Positions 26,434 to 37,997 of a stretch of DNA of 64,000 nucleotides are shown here, in pieces. Position 1 is the stretch's first letter, and the number at the start of each line of letters is the position of its first letter. A model generated the notes under the pieces. The model was not told the origin of the DNA. It made no database searches and was given only the letters and a program-made list of their open reading frames with translations. The stretch covers positions 992,001-1,056,000 of the forward strand of contig NZ_CP121247.1 in NCBI RefSeq assembly GCF_029632765.1. Direction: 5' to 3'. The translations under genes and the position numbers were made by a program. Source of the stretch: Arcanobacterium wilhelmae. GTDB lineage: Bacteria > Actinomycetota > Actinomycetes > Actinomycetales > Actinomycetaceae.

Positions 26434-29328
26434 GTGCAAAATTCGATTCATGTTCAGGGCGCTCGCCAGCACAATCTGAAGAACGTCACTGCCGATATTC
26501 CTCGCGACAAAATGGTGGTTTTCACCGGCCTGTCAGGTTCGGGAAAGTCGTCGCTCGCTTTCGACACGATCTTCGCCGAAGGCCAGCGCCGGTATGTGGA
26601 GTCGCTCTCGTCCTACGCTCGCCAGTTCCTCGGCCAGATGGACAAACCGCACGTCGATTTCATCGAGGGGCTTTCTCCTGCAGTGTCGATCGACCAAAAG
26701 TCCACGAACCGTAACCCGCGTTCCACGGTTGGTACGATGACGGAAGTGTACGACTACCTGCGTCTGCTCTACGCGCGCGCTGGTACACAGTACTGCCCAG
26801 TGTGCGGCGAACGAATCGAGGCCCAGAGCGCCGAGCAGATCGTCGATGCTTTGCTCGCGTATCCGGAGCGTACGAAGTTCCAGATCCTCGCGCCAGTCGT
26901 TCGCGGCCGTAAGGGCGAACACGTCGATCTTCTCGAGAACCTTGTCAAGGAAGGCCTCGGGCGCGTGCGTGTGGATGGCGAGATATACCGGCTGGGGGAG
27001 GTACCGCCTCTTGCGAAGACGAAAAAGCACGATATCGACGTCGTCGTCGACCGTCTCGCAATTCGCGAGGGCCTCGCCTCGCGTCTGAACGACTCCGTCG
27101 AAACTGCCCTGCACCTCGCAAACGGGATCGTGATCGCAGACTTCGTCGATGAACCAGCAGATTCCCCCTCGCGCGAACGGAAGTTCTCCGAAAAGCGCGC
27201 CTGCCCGAACGGCCACGAACTCGAAATCGACGAGATTGAGCCACGCACATTCTCGTTCAACGCTCCCTATGGCGCGTGCCCGGCATGCGATGGCATCGGG
27301 TTTACCACACAGGTCGATCCGGAGCTCGTCGTTCCCGACGACTCGCTCTCAATTGCTGACGGCGCAATCGTCCCGTGGTCAGTGACGGCTTCTGCCCAGG
27401 CTCGCGACTACCACATGCGCCAGCTGCAGGGACTTGCCGATGAGCTCGGCTTTTCGCTCGACACCCCGTGGAAGAAGCTCGACGCCGGGGCGAAGGACGC
27501 GATCCTGTCCGGCAAAGACTACAAGGTGAAGGTCAAGTACAAAAACCGTTGGGGGCGGGAGAAGATCTACTCCACCGGTTTCGAAGGCGTTCTCACCTTC
27601 GTCCAGCGTAAGCACGACGAGACCGAATCCACATGGTCCAAAGAACGCTACGCGGGCTTCATGCGTGAGGTGCCGTGCGCAGTGTGCCACGGTGCACGCC
27701 TTCGCCCCGAGGTGCTCGCTGTGCGCGTGGGCGATCTCAACATTTCCGAGCTCACGGATCTGCCCATTGGCGAGGCCCTCGAGTACTTGAGCGCCCTCAC
27801 TTTGGGGGAGCGCGAATCCAAAATCGCAGCCCAGGTGATGAAAGAGATTCTCGAACGGTTGACATTCCTCGTCACTGTTGGCCTTGACTACCTCACCATG
27901 TCACGGTCTGCCGGAACGCTCTCTGGCGGTGAGGCGCAACGCATCCGCCTGGCGACCCAGATCGGTTCCGGGCTCGTCGGCGTTCTCTACGTGCTCGATG
28001 AGCCATCGATTGGCCTGCATCAGCGCGATAATGATCGTCTGCTCGGCGCACTCAAGCGCCTGCGCGATCTCGGCAATACCCTCATCGTCGTCGAACATGA
28101 CGAAGACACGATCCGCCAAGCTGACTGGCTCGTGGATATTGGCCCGGGTGCGGGCGAGCACGGCGGGGAGATCGTCTACTCCGGCCGCCCTGCGGATATC
28201 GTGCGCGAAGAACGCTCCGTCACTGGCGCATACCTTGCCGGAACCCGCCAGATCGTCGTCCCCACACAGCGCCGTAAGGTCAAGAAAACTCAGGCGATCG
28301 GCGTCGTCGGAGCCCGCGAAAATAACCTCAAGAACGTCTCGGTGAAGTTCCCTATCGGAGTCTTCACCGCCGTCACAGGCGTGTCCGGTTCCGGAAAGTC
28401 CTCGCTCGTGAACTCGGTGCTTTACCAAGTGCTTGCCAACGAGCTCAACGGCGCGCGCTCGCTCCCTGGCCGTCATACGAAGGTGACAGGCCTGGACCAG
28501 CTCGACAAAGTGGTTCACGTGGACCAAAGCCCCATCGGGCGCACTCCGCGCTCGAACCCAGCCACCTATACCGGCATGTGGGACAAGATCCGTACCCTTT
28601 TTGCCGCTACTCCGGAAGCGAAGGTCCGCGGCTATGGGCCAGGGCGCTTTTCGTTCAATGTGAAGGGCGGGCGTTGCGAGGCCTGCTCAGGCGACGGCAC
28701 GATCAAGATCGAAATGAACTTCCTCCCGGATGTGTACGTGCCGTGCGAAGTCTGCCACGGAAGCCGGTACAACCGCGAAACGTTGCAAGTGCACTACAAG
28801 GGCAAGAATGTGGCCGAAGTACTCGACATGACGATCTCGGAGGCACGCGAGTTCTTCGGCGCTGTCACGTCGATCACGAAGTATCTTTCGCTTCTTGAAG
28901 ACGTCGGCCTCGGATACGTGCGCCTCGGGCAGTCTGCAACGACGCTCTCCGGTGGCGAGGCTCAGCGCGTCAAGCTCGCCTCTGAGCTCCACAAACGTTC
29001 TACAGGAAAAACGGTGTACGTTCTCGACGAACCCACCACCGGACTCCACTTCGAGGACGTGCGCAAGCTCCTCGGCGTGCTCCAGGGCCTCACAGACAAG
29101 GGCAACACCGTGATCGTCATCGAGCACAACCTCGACGTGATCAAGAGCGCCGACTGGGTGATCGACCTCGGGCCGGAAGGCGGCAAGGGCGGCGGCGAGG
29201 TGATCGCTGAGGGCACGCCGGAAGACGTGGCCCTCACGCCCGGCTCCTACACGGGCAAGTATCTGCTCCCCATCCTCAAAAAGGCCGGCACGCTCAGCGG
29301 GCTGCGGCAGGGCAAGGCGAGCAAGTGA
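26434..29328 (+). CDS. uvrA: Excinuclease ABC subunit UvrA
   Basis: A 964-residue damage-recognition ATPase with two ABC modules. First Walker A is [15 protein letters not shown] (about residue 32), the second is [15 protein letters not shown] (about 650). ABC signatures [12 protein letters not shown] and [12 protein letters not shown] are both present. Zinc-binding cysteine pairs occur at [14 protein letters not shown]...CPACDGIG and CEACSGDG...[10 protein letters not shown]. UvrA2 loads UvrB on lesions. GTG 26434 fits the leaderless promoter. Its stop overlaps the GTG of uvrC. Confidence 0.96.
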   Translation: MQNSIHVQGARQHNLKNVTADIPRDKMVVFTGLSGSGKSSLAFDTIFAEGQRRYVESLSSYARQFLGQMDKPHVDFIEGLSPAVSIDQKSTNRNPRSTVGTMTEVYDYLRLLYARAGTQYCPVCGERIEAQSAEQIVDALLAYPERTKFQILAPVVRGRKGEHVDLLENLVKEGLGRVRVDGEIYRLGEVPPLAKTKKHDIDVVVDRLAIREGLASRLNDSVETALHLANGIVIADFVDEPADSPSRERKFSEKRACPNGHELEIDEIEPRTFSFNAPYGACPACDGIGFTTQVDPELVVPDDSLSIADGAIVPWSVTASAQARDYHMRQLQGLADELGFSLDTPWKKLDAGAKDAILSGKDYKVKVKYKNRWGREKIYSTGFEGVLTFVQRKHDETESTWSKERYAGFMREVPCAVCHGARLRPEVLAVRVGDLNISELTDLPIGEALEYLSALTLGERESKIAAQVMKEILERLTFLVTVGLDYLTMSRSAGTLSGGEAQRIRLATQIGSGLVGVLYVLDEPSIGLHQRDNDRLLGALKRLRDLGNTLIVVEHDEDTIRQADWLVDIGPGAGEHGGEIVYSGRPADIVREERSVTGAYLAGTRQIVVPTQRRKVKKTQAIGVVGARENNLKNVSVKFPIGVFTAVTGVSGSGKSSLVNSVLYQVLANELNGARSLPGRHTKVTGLDQLDKVVHVDQSPIGRTPRSNPATYTGMWDKIRTLFAATPEAKVRGYGPGRFSFNVKGGRCEACSGDGTIKIEMNFLPDVYVPCEVCHGSRYNRETLQVHYKGKNVAEVLDMTISEAREFFGAVTSITKYLSLLEDVGLGYVRLGQSATTLSGGEAQRVKLASELHKRSTGKTVYVLDEPTTGLHFEDVRKLLGVLQGLTDKGNTVIVIEHNLDVIKSADWVIDLGPEGGKGGGEVIAEGTPEDVALTPGSYTGKYLLPILKKAGTLSGLRQGKASK

Positions 29329-31307
29329 ACCCCGCCGACTACCGCCCGAAAACCTCGGATATTCCTCGCGATCCGGGAGTGTACCGCTTCCGCGACGAGG
29401 AAGATCGGATCATCTACGTTGGCAAGGCGAAGTCGCTGCGCCAACGCCTGGTGAACTACTTCCAGGATCCGGCTCTCCTGCATCCGCGCACGCGCCAAAT
29501 GGTTTTCACGGCTGCTCGCGTTGAGTGGGTAGTTGTGGGCAACGAGATCGAGGCGCTCTCGCTGGAGTATTCGTGGATCAAAGAGTTCGCGCCGCGGTTC
29601 AACGTGATGTACCGCGACGACAAGTCCTACCCGTATCTCGCCGTTACCCTCACCGAGGAGTATCCGCGCGTGATGGTCACTCGCAATGCTCACAAGCGCG
29701 GAAACAAGTATTACGGGCCGTATACGAAGGTCTGGGCGGTGCGCGAGTCGCTCGACCAGTTGCTTCGCGTTTTTCCGATGCGCTCGTGCACGAAGGGCGT
29801 GTTCAATAATGCCCAGCGCACGGGCCGCCCTTGCCTGAATGGCTATATCGATCGGTGCGCCGCTCCGTGCGTGGGACGTGTGAGCGCGGCAGAGCACCGG
29901 CATATTGCCCAGGCCCTTGTCTCGTTTATGGACGGAAGCGGTGAGGAACTGATTGCGGCGAAGAAAGCCGAGATGATGGAGGCGGCGAAGGCACAAGAGT
30001 TCGAGCGGGCAGCGCGCCTTCGCGACGACGTCGCCGCATTGACCACCGTCGTCGAAAAGAACACGGTTGTGCTTGACATGGATACCGACGCCGACGTGTT
30101 CGGCCTGGAGTTCGACGAGCTGGAAGCGTCGGTTCAAGTGTTCTTTGTGCGTGGCGGGCGCATTCGTGGCCAGCGTGGCTGGGTGACGGAGACAGTCGCA
30201 GATCTCGAAGCGCCAGGTCTGGTGTCGCAGATGATTTTGCAGGTGTACGGCCAGTATGCGCCTTCCCGCGTCGGCGCGAAGCGTTCGAGCGCGAAAAGCG
30301 TCGACGACGTCGCACACACCTCAGCAGACGCGATCCCGCGCGAAATCTGGGTTCCGGCCCTTCCTGACGACGCTGAGGCGCTCGAATCGTGGCTCGGTGA
30401 GTTGCGCGGCGGCTCGGTTCGCATCCGCGTGGTCCAGCGGGGCGCGAAAGCACAGCTTGCGCAAACCGTTCACACGAACGCGGTCCAGGCCCTTCAACGC
30501 CACAAGTTGCACCGTGCGGGTGATCTCACGGAACGCTCGAAGGCACTGGAGGAGCTGCGTATGGGCCTCGGTTTGGACCGTGCGCCGTTGCGCATCGAAT
30601 GTTACGACATTTCGCACACGCAAGGGACGAACCAAGTTGGCTCGATGGTGGTGTTCGAAGATGGGCTCGCGAAGAAGTCCGATTACCGGCATTTCATTGT
30701 TCGCGGCCCGGACGGCAACGGGGTTCCCGACGACACCGCAGCGATGGACGAGGTGCTCCGCCGCCGTCTGACGCGGCTCGTTCAGGGCCATGCCGCCGAC
30801 GACGCTTCCGACGACGAACCGACGTCGGGCCCGATTGACCTAGCCACGGACGCGCCGCGCCGCTTTGCATACAAACCGGACCTCATCGTCGTCGACGGCG
30901 GCCTGCCGCAGGTGAACGCGGCGCAACGCGTCGTTGAGGAGCTGGGCGCCGACGTCAGGATCGTCGGCCTCGCGAAGCGTCTTGAGGAGGTGTGGATCCC
31001 AGGCGAAGAGTTCCCGCTCATTTTCCCGCGCACCTCGCCCGCACTCCATCTCCTGCAGTATTTGCGTGACGAATCGCATCGGTTCGCCATCACGTTCCAC
31101 CGTAAGCGACGCGCCAAGGCGATGACCCGCTCCGCACTCGATGCGATTCCCGGCCTCGGAACGGCAAAACAGACCGCGCTCCTAAAGCATTTCGGCTCGC
31201 TCGCCAAGATTAAGGAAGCCGATCTGGAGGCGCTTGAGGAGGTCAGCGGCATCGGACCGCGCCTCGCACAGACGATCGTGGAGTTCCTCCACCGCGAAAA
31301 CGAGTAG
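29325..31307 (+). CDS. uvrC: Excinuclease ABC subunit UvrC
   Basis: A 660-residue dual-incision nuclease. The N-terminal GIY-YIG domain ([21 protein letters not shown]) makes the 3' cut, a Cys-rich segment ([17 protein letters not shown]) follows, then a UVR domain (about 205-240) that contacts UvrB, the RNase H-like 5' nuclease ([31 protein letters not shown]) and C-terminal helix-hairpin-helix motifs ([25 protein letters not shown]). GTG 29325 overlaps the uvrA stop (GTGA), so UvrA and UvrC are coupled. rapZ follows after 32 bases. Confidence 0.95.
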   Translation: MNPADYRPKTSDIPRDPGVYRFRDEEDRIIYVGKAKSLRQRLVNYFQDPALLHPRTRQMVFTAARVEWVVVGNEIEALSLEYSWIKEFAPRFNVMYRDDKSYPYLAVTLTEEYPRVMVTRNAHKRGNKYYGPYTKVWAVRESLDQLLRVFPMRSCTKGVFNNAQRTGRPCLNGYIDRCAAPCVGRVSAAEHRHIAQALVSFMDGSGEELIAAKKAEMMEAAKAQEFERAARLRDDVAALTTVVEKNTVVLDMDTDADVFGLEFDELEASVQVFFVRGGRIRGQRGWVTETVADLEAPGLVSQMILQVYGQYAPSRVGAKRSSAKSVDDVAHTSADAIPREIWVPALPDDAEALESWLGELRGGSVRIRVVQRGAKAQLAQTVHTNAVQALQRHKLHRAGDLTERSKALEELRMGLGLDRAPLRIECYDISHTQGTNQVGSMVVFEDGLAKKSDYRHFIVRGPDGNGVPDDTAAMDEVLRRRLTRLVQGHAADDASDDEPTSGPIDLATDAPRRFAYKPDLIVVDGGLPQVNAAQRVVEELGADVRIVGLAKRLEEVWIPGEEFPLIFPRTSPALHLLQYLRDESHRFAITFHRKRRAKAMTRSALDAIPGLGTAKQTALLKHFGSLAKIKEADLEALEEVSGIGPRLAQTIVEFLHRENE

Positions 31308-31339
31308 CGAACGCGCCGCGAGGCTGGGAAGATGGAGCC

Positions 31340-32278
31340 ATGAGCGACATCAACGACACCTCTGCCATCCCGCTGAACGAGATCCTTGAACTAGACAAGG
31401 CTGCGACACTCCCTGATGCGGACATCCCTGAGATCGTAATCATTACGGGCATGTCCGGTGCTGGTCGGTCGCGTGCCTCGGCAGCGCTGGAAGATCTCGG
31501 CTGGTACGTGGTAGATAACCTTCCGCCACGTTTGCTGGGTGCAATGGCCGGTTTGGTGACGTCCGGCGGCGGAGTTCAGCGTCTCGCCGCTGTGGTGGAT
31601 GTGCGTTCGCGCGAATACTTCCAGGAGCTCTCGAGGGTCCTCGATTCGCTCTCAGAGGCGAACATCGCCTACCGCATCATGTTCCTCGATGCATCGGATG
31701 CGATCTTGGTGCGCCGCTACGAGCAAGTGCGCCGCCCCCACCCACTTCAAGGCGACGGGCGTCTCATGGACGGGATTGCCAAGGAGCGCCAGCTCCTCGC
31801 TCAGTTGCGTGATCGTGCCGACGTCTACATCGATACGTCAACGCTGTCTGTTCACGATTTGGCTCGTAAGATTCGCAACAATGTGGCATCCTCGTCGGAT
31901 TCGGCAATCCACTTGACGGTGATGAGCTTCGGCTTCAAGTACGGGATCCCGCTCGACGCCGATCACGTGGTCGACGTTCGCTTCCTGCCGAATCCATACT
32001 GGGTGAGCGAGCTTCGCCATCTCACTGGAAAAGATGCTCCCGTAGCCAATTTCGTGTTGGCTGTGGACGGAGCACGCGAGTTCGTCGATTCCTATGTCAA
32101 CATGCTCGCCCCGATCCTCGAGGGCTATGTTCGTGAGCTCAAACCGTACGTCACTGTGGCCGTCGGGTGTACCGGCGGCAAGCACCGTTCCGTGGCGATC
32201 GCTGAGGAGATTTCTCGCCGAATGCGCGAACGCGGTGTGACAGTGAAGACTCTGCATCGAGATCTCGGGCGCGAGTGA
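31340..32278 (+). CDS. rapZ: RNase adapter RapZ (YvcJ/DUF2-type nucleotide-binding protein)
   Basis: A 312-residue protein of the RapZ family, which in E. coli binds UDP-GlcNAc-pathway metabolites and guides RNase E to a small RNA; its actinobacterial partner is unknown. The nucleotide motif is GMSGAGRS (37-44), with Arg43 where the classical Walker A has Lys, and LEDLGWYVVDNLPP follows. C-terminal family block TVAVGCTGGKHRSVAIAEEI is intact. It forms the conserved cluster rapZ-yvcK-whiA and overlaps yvcK by one base (TGATG). Confidence 0.93.
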   Translation: MSDINDTSAIPLNEILELDKAATLPDADIPEIVIITGMSGAGRSRASAALEDLGWYVVDNLPPRLLGAMAGLVTSGGGVQRLAAVVDVRSREYFQELSRVLDSLSEANIAYRIMFLDASDAILVRRYEQVRRPHPLQGDGRLMDGIAKERQLLAQLRDRADVYIDTSTLSVHDLARKIRNNVASSSDSAIHLTVMSFGFKYGIPLDADHVVDVRFLPNPYWVSELRHLTGKDAPVANFVLAVDGAREFVDSYVNMLAPILEGYVRELKPYVTVAVGCTGGKHRSVAIAEEISRRMRERGVTVKTLHRDLGRE

Positions 32279-33213
32279 TGCGCGACATCGGATATGCAGG
32301 GCGGCGTGTGGTCGCCTTCGGCGGAGGGCATGGCCTGTACGCCACACTTTCTGCGTTGCGGATTCTGACGCGAAACATCACTGCGATCGTCACTGTGGCC
32401 GACGACGGCGGCTCTTCTGGCCGGTTGCGTAACGAGATGGAGATCTTGCCACCAGGGGATCTGCGCATGGCTCTGTCGGCGCTTTGCGACGATTCTCAAT
32501 GGGGGCTCACCTGGCGTAGCGTGCTCCAGCACCGTTTCACGACGTCGGGGGAACTCAACGGGCATTCCCTTGGCAACCTGCTGATCGCAGCTATCTGGCA
32601 GGAGATCGGAGATCCTGTTGCGGGCCTGGATCTGGTCGGCCAGTTGCTGACCACTCACGGCCGCGTTTTGCCGATGAGTGCAGTGCCGTTGAGCCTCACG
32701 GCACACATCGAGCGCGACGGCGTCGTCGAAACGGTTCACGGGCAGTCAGTGATCGCGAAGTTGGGAGAGGCGATCTCACAGGTCTCGCTTTCTCCGGCAA
32801 ATCCTCCGGCGCGTCCGGAAGCGTTGCGGGCAATCGACGAGGCGGATTGGGTTATTTTTGGCCCAGGTTCCTGGTATACGTCGGTGATTCCACATTTGTT
32901 GGTTCCCGAACTCCGCGGCGCTGTGGCACACACGGCTGCCAAGCGTATGCTTGTGGTCAATCTTGCCCCTGATCTTGAGACTCGCGCGATGAGCTCGGCA
33001 GATCTGGTGCGTTCATTCCATGCGCATGCTCCGGATATGGCTCTCGACATTGTGTTGGTCGATCCGTCGGTTGTTGGCGACCATGCGGATTTGCGTGAAG
33101 CGGTTCGAAGGTGTGGTGCGGAGCTTTTGGTGTGGCCAGTCAAGCGCGACGTCGCCAAGCACGATCCGCTCACACTCGCTGCGGCGCTCCGCGAGGCATT
33201 CGAGACCGCTTGA
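32278..33213 (+). CDS. yvcK: Gluconeogenesis factor / UDP-sugar-binding protein YvcK
   Basis: A 311-residue protein of the YvcK/CofD-like family, needed for cell shape on gluconeogenic carbon in several Gram-positives and regulated by UDP-GlcNAc. Visible blocks are VVAFGGGHGLYATLSALR, VTVADDGGSSGRLRNE, LPPGDLRMALSAL and the UDP-sugar site region ADWVIFGPGSWYTSVIPHL. The start may be ATG 32278 or GTG 32275; TGATG overlap with rapZ favours the ATG. The middle gene of rapZ-yvcK-whiA. Confidence 0.92.
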   Translation: MRDIGYAGRRVVAFGGGHGLYATLSALRILTRNITAIVTVADDGGSSGRLRNEMEILPPGDLRMALSALCDDSQWGLTWRSVLQHRFTTSGELNGHSLGNLLIAAIWQEIGDPVAGLDLVGQLLTTHGRVLPMSAVPLSLTAHIERDGVVETVHGQSVIAKLGEAISQVSLSPANPPARPEALRAIDEADWVIFGPGSWYTSVIPHLLVPELRGAVAHTAAKRMLVVNLAPDLETRAMSSADLVRSFHAHAPDMALDIVLVDPSVVGDHADLREAVRRCGAELLVWPVKRDVAKHDPLTLAAALREAFETA

Positions 33214-33310
33214 CATCCCTGCCTGCCCTGCTCGGAGAGGCGCGATTGCGATACGATATTTTCTCGACGTCGGGGTTCACCCGCCCGTGTCTGAAGAAAG
33301 GTTGAAGTTT

Positions 33311-34309
33311 ATGCCAGCTCTTACTGTCGCTGTACAGGACGAACTTTCGGGCGTGTTTCCTCAATCTGCAACGTCGGCTATCGCCGAGATCGCGGCGATG
33401 TTTCGGTTTTCCGGCGGGTTGGAAATCAATAACGGCGTCGTCACGCTCGAGGCTGAGCTATATCACCCAGGCGCGGTGCGCCATCTTGCGCATCTGATCT
33501 CGCGCATCTTGCGAATCGAGCCTGAGATCCTCACAGTCAAGTCGAAGACTCGCGGCCAGAACCAATATTTTTTGAGAATCAACCGCGACGGCGAGAAGAT
33601 CGCCCGTTTGCTCGGGCTCCTTGATACTCATGGGCGGCCGGTGCGCGGCTTGCCTCCTCAGATCGTCGCCGGTTCGAAGGCTGACGCAGCGGCAGCGTGG
33701 CGAGGGGCTTTCCTTGCGCGTGGAACACTCATGGAGCCTGGGCGTAACGGCGCACTCGAGGTCACGTGTCCGTCACTCGAAGCGAGCTATGGTCTTGGCG
33801 GCTTGGCCCGCCGGCTTGGGATTACTTACCGTGCTCGGGAATCGCGTGGGGCTCAGCGGGTTGATATCCGCGAGGGGGAACAGATCGCGCAGATTCTGAT
33901 TCGAATGGGAGCAACACGCACCCTTGCCCAGTGGAATGAGCTCCGTTCCGAGCGCGAAGATCAGGGACAGTCGAACCGGCTAGCGAACTTCGACGATGCG
34001 AACATGCGCCGCAGCGCGGATGCTGCGGTGGTTGCAGTGATCCGCGTGCAACGAGCGTTTGAGATCCTCGGCGATGCGGTTCCCGAAAATCTTCGGCAAG
34101 CGGGCGAGTTCCGGATCAAGTATCCTCACGACTCGCTCAATGTGTTGGGGGAGAGGCTCACACCTCCCGCAACCAAAGATGCAGTGGCAGGTCGCCTGCG
34201 CCGTCTGAACACGATGGCTGACAAACTCGCGGAGCAACAGGGGATCCCGTCGACGCTCGACGCTGTAGCAGAGGCCGAGCGCCAAACGCATCCGCTCTGC
34301 GCTGATTGA
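33311..34309 (+). CDS. whiA: Sporulation/cell-division regulator WhiA
   Basis: A 332-residue DNA-binding protein combining an N-terminal degenerate LAGLIDADG homing-endonuclease fold (about 90-220) with a C-terminal helix-turn-helix (about 250-325, LNVLGERLTPPATKDAVAGRLRRL). In Streptomyces it works with WhiB to control septation; in non-sporulating actinobacteria it probably governs division genes. ATG 33311 starts PALTVAVQDEL after AAAGG; the longer frame overlaps yvcK. A 97-base gap separates it from yvcK, which may hold its own promoter. Confidence 0.94.
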   Translation: MPALTVAVQDELSGVFPQSATSAIAEIAAMFRFSGGLEINNGVVTLEAELYHPGAVRHLAHLISRILRIEPEILTVKSKTRGQNQYFLRINRDGEKIARLLGLLDTHGRPVRGLPPQIVAGSKADAAAAWRGAFLARGTLMEPGRNGALEVTCPSLEASYGLGGLARRLGITYRARESRGAQRVDIREGEQIAQILIRMGATRTLAQWNELRSEREDQGQSNRLANFDDANMRRSADAAVVAVIRVQRAFEILGDAVPENLRQAGEFRIKYPHDSLNVLGERLTPPATKDAVAGRLRRLNTMADKLAEQQGIPSTLDAVAEAERQTHPLCAD

Positions 34310-34360
34310 GAAACCTCCCAATAACGGACCTTAGACCGTGCTTCAACGTTGTTCAGGCGT

Positions 34361-34366
34361 TAGAAT
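34361..34366 (+). promoter_or_regulatory. -10 element (TAGAAT) upstream of gap, with a structured leader
   Basis: TAGAAT would start an mRNA near 34373, leaving a leader of about 100 bases. It contains hairpins ATACGAGCG/CGCTCGTAT (34417-34437) and GTGTGC/GCACAC (34447-34461) directly before AAGGAGGA. Confidence 0.5.
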
Positions 34367-34427
34367 GTAAGAGCATTGGAAACCTGAGTTGCGGGTAACC
34401 GCGCCAGCTTCCGAGATACGAGCGTGA

Positions 34428-35480
<1,053 letters not shown>

Positions 35481-35498
35481 GAGTAGATTCTCATGAAT

Positions 35499-35536
35499 CA
35501 CGTGCCCGCACATGCTCCGGTGTGTGCGGGCACGTG
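35499..35536 (+). terminator. 14-bp hairpin between gap and pgk
   Basis: Arms CACGTGCCCGCACA and TGTGCGGGCACGTG enclose a ten-base loop. No immediate T-tract follows (GCACGAATTAGG), so it may stabilise the gap 3' end or attenuate read-through into pgk. Confidence 0.6.
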
Positions 35537-35591
35537 CACGAATTAGGCAAAAATTTTCCTGCACTGCCCGTGCAGAAAGAAGGTTGTAATT

Positions 35592-36788
35592 ATGATGAAG
35601 ACCATCGATACGCTCGGCGATCTCGCCGGCAAGAAGGTGTTCGTGCGTTCGGACTTTAACGTTCCGCTCGATGCCGACAAGAACATCACTGATGACGGCC
35701 GTATCCGCGCCGCTCTGCCTACTCTGACCCGCCTAGTGAAGGCTGGCGCCAAGGTGATCGTCGCTGCTCACCTCGGTCGTCCGAAGGGCGAGGTGAACCC
35801 CGAGTTCTCGCTCGCTCCGGTTGCCAAGCGTCTCGGCGAGTTGCTCGGCCAGGATGTCACCCTCGCTAAGGATACCGTCGGCGAGGACGCTCAGCGCCTC
35901 GCTTCCGAGATTAAGGACGGCGAGGTCGTTCTTCTCGAGAACGTCCGCTTCGATAAGCGTGAGTCGTCGAAGGTTGATGAGGAGCGCGAGTCGCTCGCAA
36001 AGGAATACGCAGCTCTCGCCGACGTCTTCGTTTCCGATGGTTTCGGCGTTGTGCACCGCAAGCAGGCTTCGGTGTACGACATCGCCAAGGAACTTCCGTC
36101 GGCTGCTGGCGAGCTCGTCTTCAAGGAGATCGATTCGCTCTCGAAGGCAACCGCGAACCCTGAGCGCCCCTACACCGTGGTTCTCGGTGGCTCGAAGGTG
36201 TCGGACAAGCTCGGCGTGATCGACAACCTCCTCGAGAAGGCAGATCGACTCCTCATCGGCGGTGGCATGGCATACACGTTCCTCAAGGCCCTCGGCCACG
36301 AGGTCGGCACCTCGTTGCTCGAAGAGGATCAGGTTGAGACCGCTAAGTCCTACCTCGAGAAGGCAAAGGAGAAGGGCGTCGAGCTCCTTCTCCCGGTCGA
36401 TAATGTGACTGCTCCGGAGTTCAAGGCAGACTCGCCGGCATCGGTTTATGCCGCCGATTCGATGCCTGCAGGCGAGATGGGCCTCGATATCGGCCCGAAG
36501 ACCCGCGAACTGTACGCGAAGGCGATTGCCGAGTCGAAGACGATCGTCTGGAATGGCCCGATGGGCGTGTTCGAGTTCGAGGCGTTCTCTCAGGGCACCC
36601 GCGCCATCGCGCAGGCCATGCAGGATGCGGAGGGCTTCACGATCGTTGGCGGCGGCGATTCCGCTGCGGCCGTTCGTACCCTCGGCTTCGACGAAGCTAA
36701 GTTCAACCACATTTCGACTGGTGGCGGCGCTTCCCTCGAGTTCCTCGAGGGCAAGACCCTGCCGGGCATCGCTGTTCTGGAGGCCTGA
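35592..36788 (+). CDS. pgk: Phosphoglycerate kinase
   Basis: A 398-residue two-domain kinase transferring phosphate from 1,3-bisphosphoglycerate to ADP. The substrate block RSDFNVPLD, the hinge [13 protein letters not shown]-domain [17 protein letters not shown] and the Gly-rich [12 protein letters not shown] are intact. AGAAGG lies before ATG 35592; a second ATG follows directly at 35595. The stop overlaps the tpiA start (TGATG). Confidence 0.96.
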   Translation: MMKTIDTLGDLAGKKVFVRSDFNVPLDADKNITDDGRIRAALPTLTRLVKAGAKVIVAAHLGRPKGEVNPEFSLAPVAKRLGELLGQDVTLAKDTVGEDAQRLASEIKDGEVVLLENVRFDKRESSKVDEERESLAKEYAALADVFVSDGFGVVHRKQASVYDIAKELPSAAGELVFKEIDSLSKATANPERPYTVVLGGSKVSDKLGVIDNLLEKADRLLIGGGMAYTFLKALGHEVGTSLLEEDQVETAKSYLEKAKEKGVELLLPVDNVTAPEFKADSPASVYAADSMPAGEMGLDIGPKTRELYAKAIAESKTIVWNGPMGVFEFEAFSQGTRAIAQAMQDAEGFTIVGGGDSAAAVRTLGFDEAKFNHISTGGGASLEFLEGKTLPGIAVLEA

Positions 36789-37558
36789 TGTCGCGTACCC
36801 CGATTATTGCTGGTAACTGGAAGATGAACCTCGACCACGTCGAGGCAACCTCCGTGGTTCAGAAGCTCGCTTGGTCCTTGAAGGATCTCGGCCACGATTT
36901 CTCGAAGGTTGAGGCTGTCGTGATTGCTCCGTTTACGGATCTTCGCACGGTTCAGACTCTCGTGGAGGCAGACGAGCTCGAGATCAAGTACGGCGCTCAG
37001 GACGTGTCGATTCACGACAACGGCGCCTACACCGGCGAGATCTCCACGGCGATGCTCACCAAACTCGGTGTGAGCTACGTGGTGGTTGGCCACTCGGAGC
37101 GCCGCGACTACCACGGCGAGACCAACGAACTGATCGGCCAGAAGGCGAAGAAGGTTCTCGATGCCGGCATGCTCCCGATCATGTGCTGTGGCGAAAAGCT
37201 CGAAGTCCGCGAAGCGGGCACCCACGTCGAGTTTGTCCTCGGCCAGGTTGAGGAGATGCTGCAGGGCCTTTCTGCTGAGGAGGTCGCCAAGTCGGTCATC
37301 GCCTACGAACCCGTGTGGGCTATCGGAACCGGAAAGGTTGCAACCCCGGCAGATGCTGAAGAGGTTTGCGCAGCGATCCGCGTCAAGGTTGGTGAGCTCT
37401 ACGATGAGGCGACGGCCGAGGCTCTTCGCATCCAGTACGGCGGCTCTGTAAAGTCGTCGTCGGTTGCTGAGATCATGGCTCAGCCCAATGTGGACGGCGC
37501 CCTTGTGGGCGGCGCTTCGCTGAAGGCCGACGAGTTCGCAAAGATCGTTCACTTCTGA
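36788..37558 (+). CDS. tpiA: Triosephosphate isomerase
   Basis: A 256-residue TIM barrel interconverting dihydroxyacetone phosphate and glyceraldehyde 3-phosphate. Catalytic residues are in GNWKMN (Lys), VVGHSERR (His) and [12 protein letters not shown] (Glu), and IQYGGSVKS binds phosphate. The start overlaps the pgk stop, so the two are coupled. A long perfect hairpin terminator follows at 37584-37621. Confidence 0.96.
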   Translation: MSRTPIIAGNWKMNLDHVEATSVVQKLAWSLKDLGHDFSKVEAVVIAPFTDLRTVQTLVEADELEIKYGAQDVSIHDNGAYTGEISTAMLTKLGVSYVVVGHSERRDYHGETNELIGQKAKKVLDAGMLPIMCCGEKLEVREAGTHVEFVLGQVEEMLQGLSAEEVAKSVIAYEPVWAIGTGKVATPADAEEVCAAIRVKVGELYDEATAEALRIQYGGSVKSSSVAEIMAQPNVDGALVGGASLKADEFAKIVHF

Positions 37559-37583
37559 TCTTCACGTTCCGTTGACGATCCCA

Positions 37584-37621
37584 GAATTTGGGGCGGTGCA
37601 GTTTTGCACCGCCCCAAATTC
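37584..37621 (+). terminator. Perfect 17-bp terminator of tpiA
   Basis: Arms 37584-37600 and 37605-37621 pair perfectly around GTTT. The loop and right arm contain the -35 element of the secG promoter. Confidence 0.8.
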
Positions 37622-37630
37622 GGCTATACT
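37602..37630 (+). promoter_or_regulatory. secG promoter (TTTTGC, 17-base spacer, TATACT)
   Basis: The -10 TATACT (37625-37630) is close to consensus. The -35 begins in the terminator loop, so folding of a read-through RNA and promoter use share the same bases. Confidence 0.6.
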
Positions 37631-37668
37631 ACTTGGGAAATCTGTTCTCTATGCTGGAGATTAATCAC

Positions 37669-37914
37669 GTGAACACTCTGCTGACCATCTTGACGGTGCT
37701 TCTCATTATTACGAGCCTTCTGCTGATTGGCGCGGTCCTGCTGCACAAGGGCAAGGGCGGCGGCCTGTCGGACATGTTCGGCGGTGGTATCTCAACGTCG
37801 GCACGCTCCTCAGGCGTGGCAGAGAAGAACCTGGATCGCTACACGATCTGGCTTTCCGTGGTGTGGTTCATTCTCATCGGCCTGATCGGACTCATCGTCA
37901 AGGTCATGAACTAA
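37669..37914 (+). CDS. secG: Preprotein translocase subunit SecG
   Basis: An 81-residue membrane protein with two transmembrane helices (about 4-25 and 58-78) joined by the family loop HKGKGGGLSDMFGGG. It associates with SecYE and eases protein export. GTG 37669 is favoured because CTGGAG lies ten bases upstream and the family starts at this point; ATG 37651 is in frame and would add six residues. It follows tpiA as in many actinobacteria. Confidence 0.88.
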   Translation: MNTLLTILTVLLIITSLLLIGAVLLHKGKGGGLSDMFGGGISTSARSSGVAEKNLDRYTIWLSVVWFILIGLIGLIVKVMN

Positions 37915-37927
37915 GCTTTTTCTTCAC

Positions 37928-37981
37928 ATATCGTGGGTGGGAGCTAAGGCGAATGCCTTAGCTCCCACCCACGATATTTTG
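37928..37981 (+). terminator. Perfect 23-bp terminator of secG
   Basis: Arms 37928-37950 and 37955-37977 pair around GAAT and are followed by TTTTG. The convergent opcA gene ends 17 bases further on and may use the hairpin from the other side, although no T-tract serves that direction. Confidence 0.85.
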
Positions 37982-37997
37982 TGGCCGTGCTTTCGTG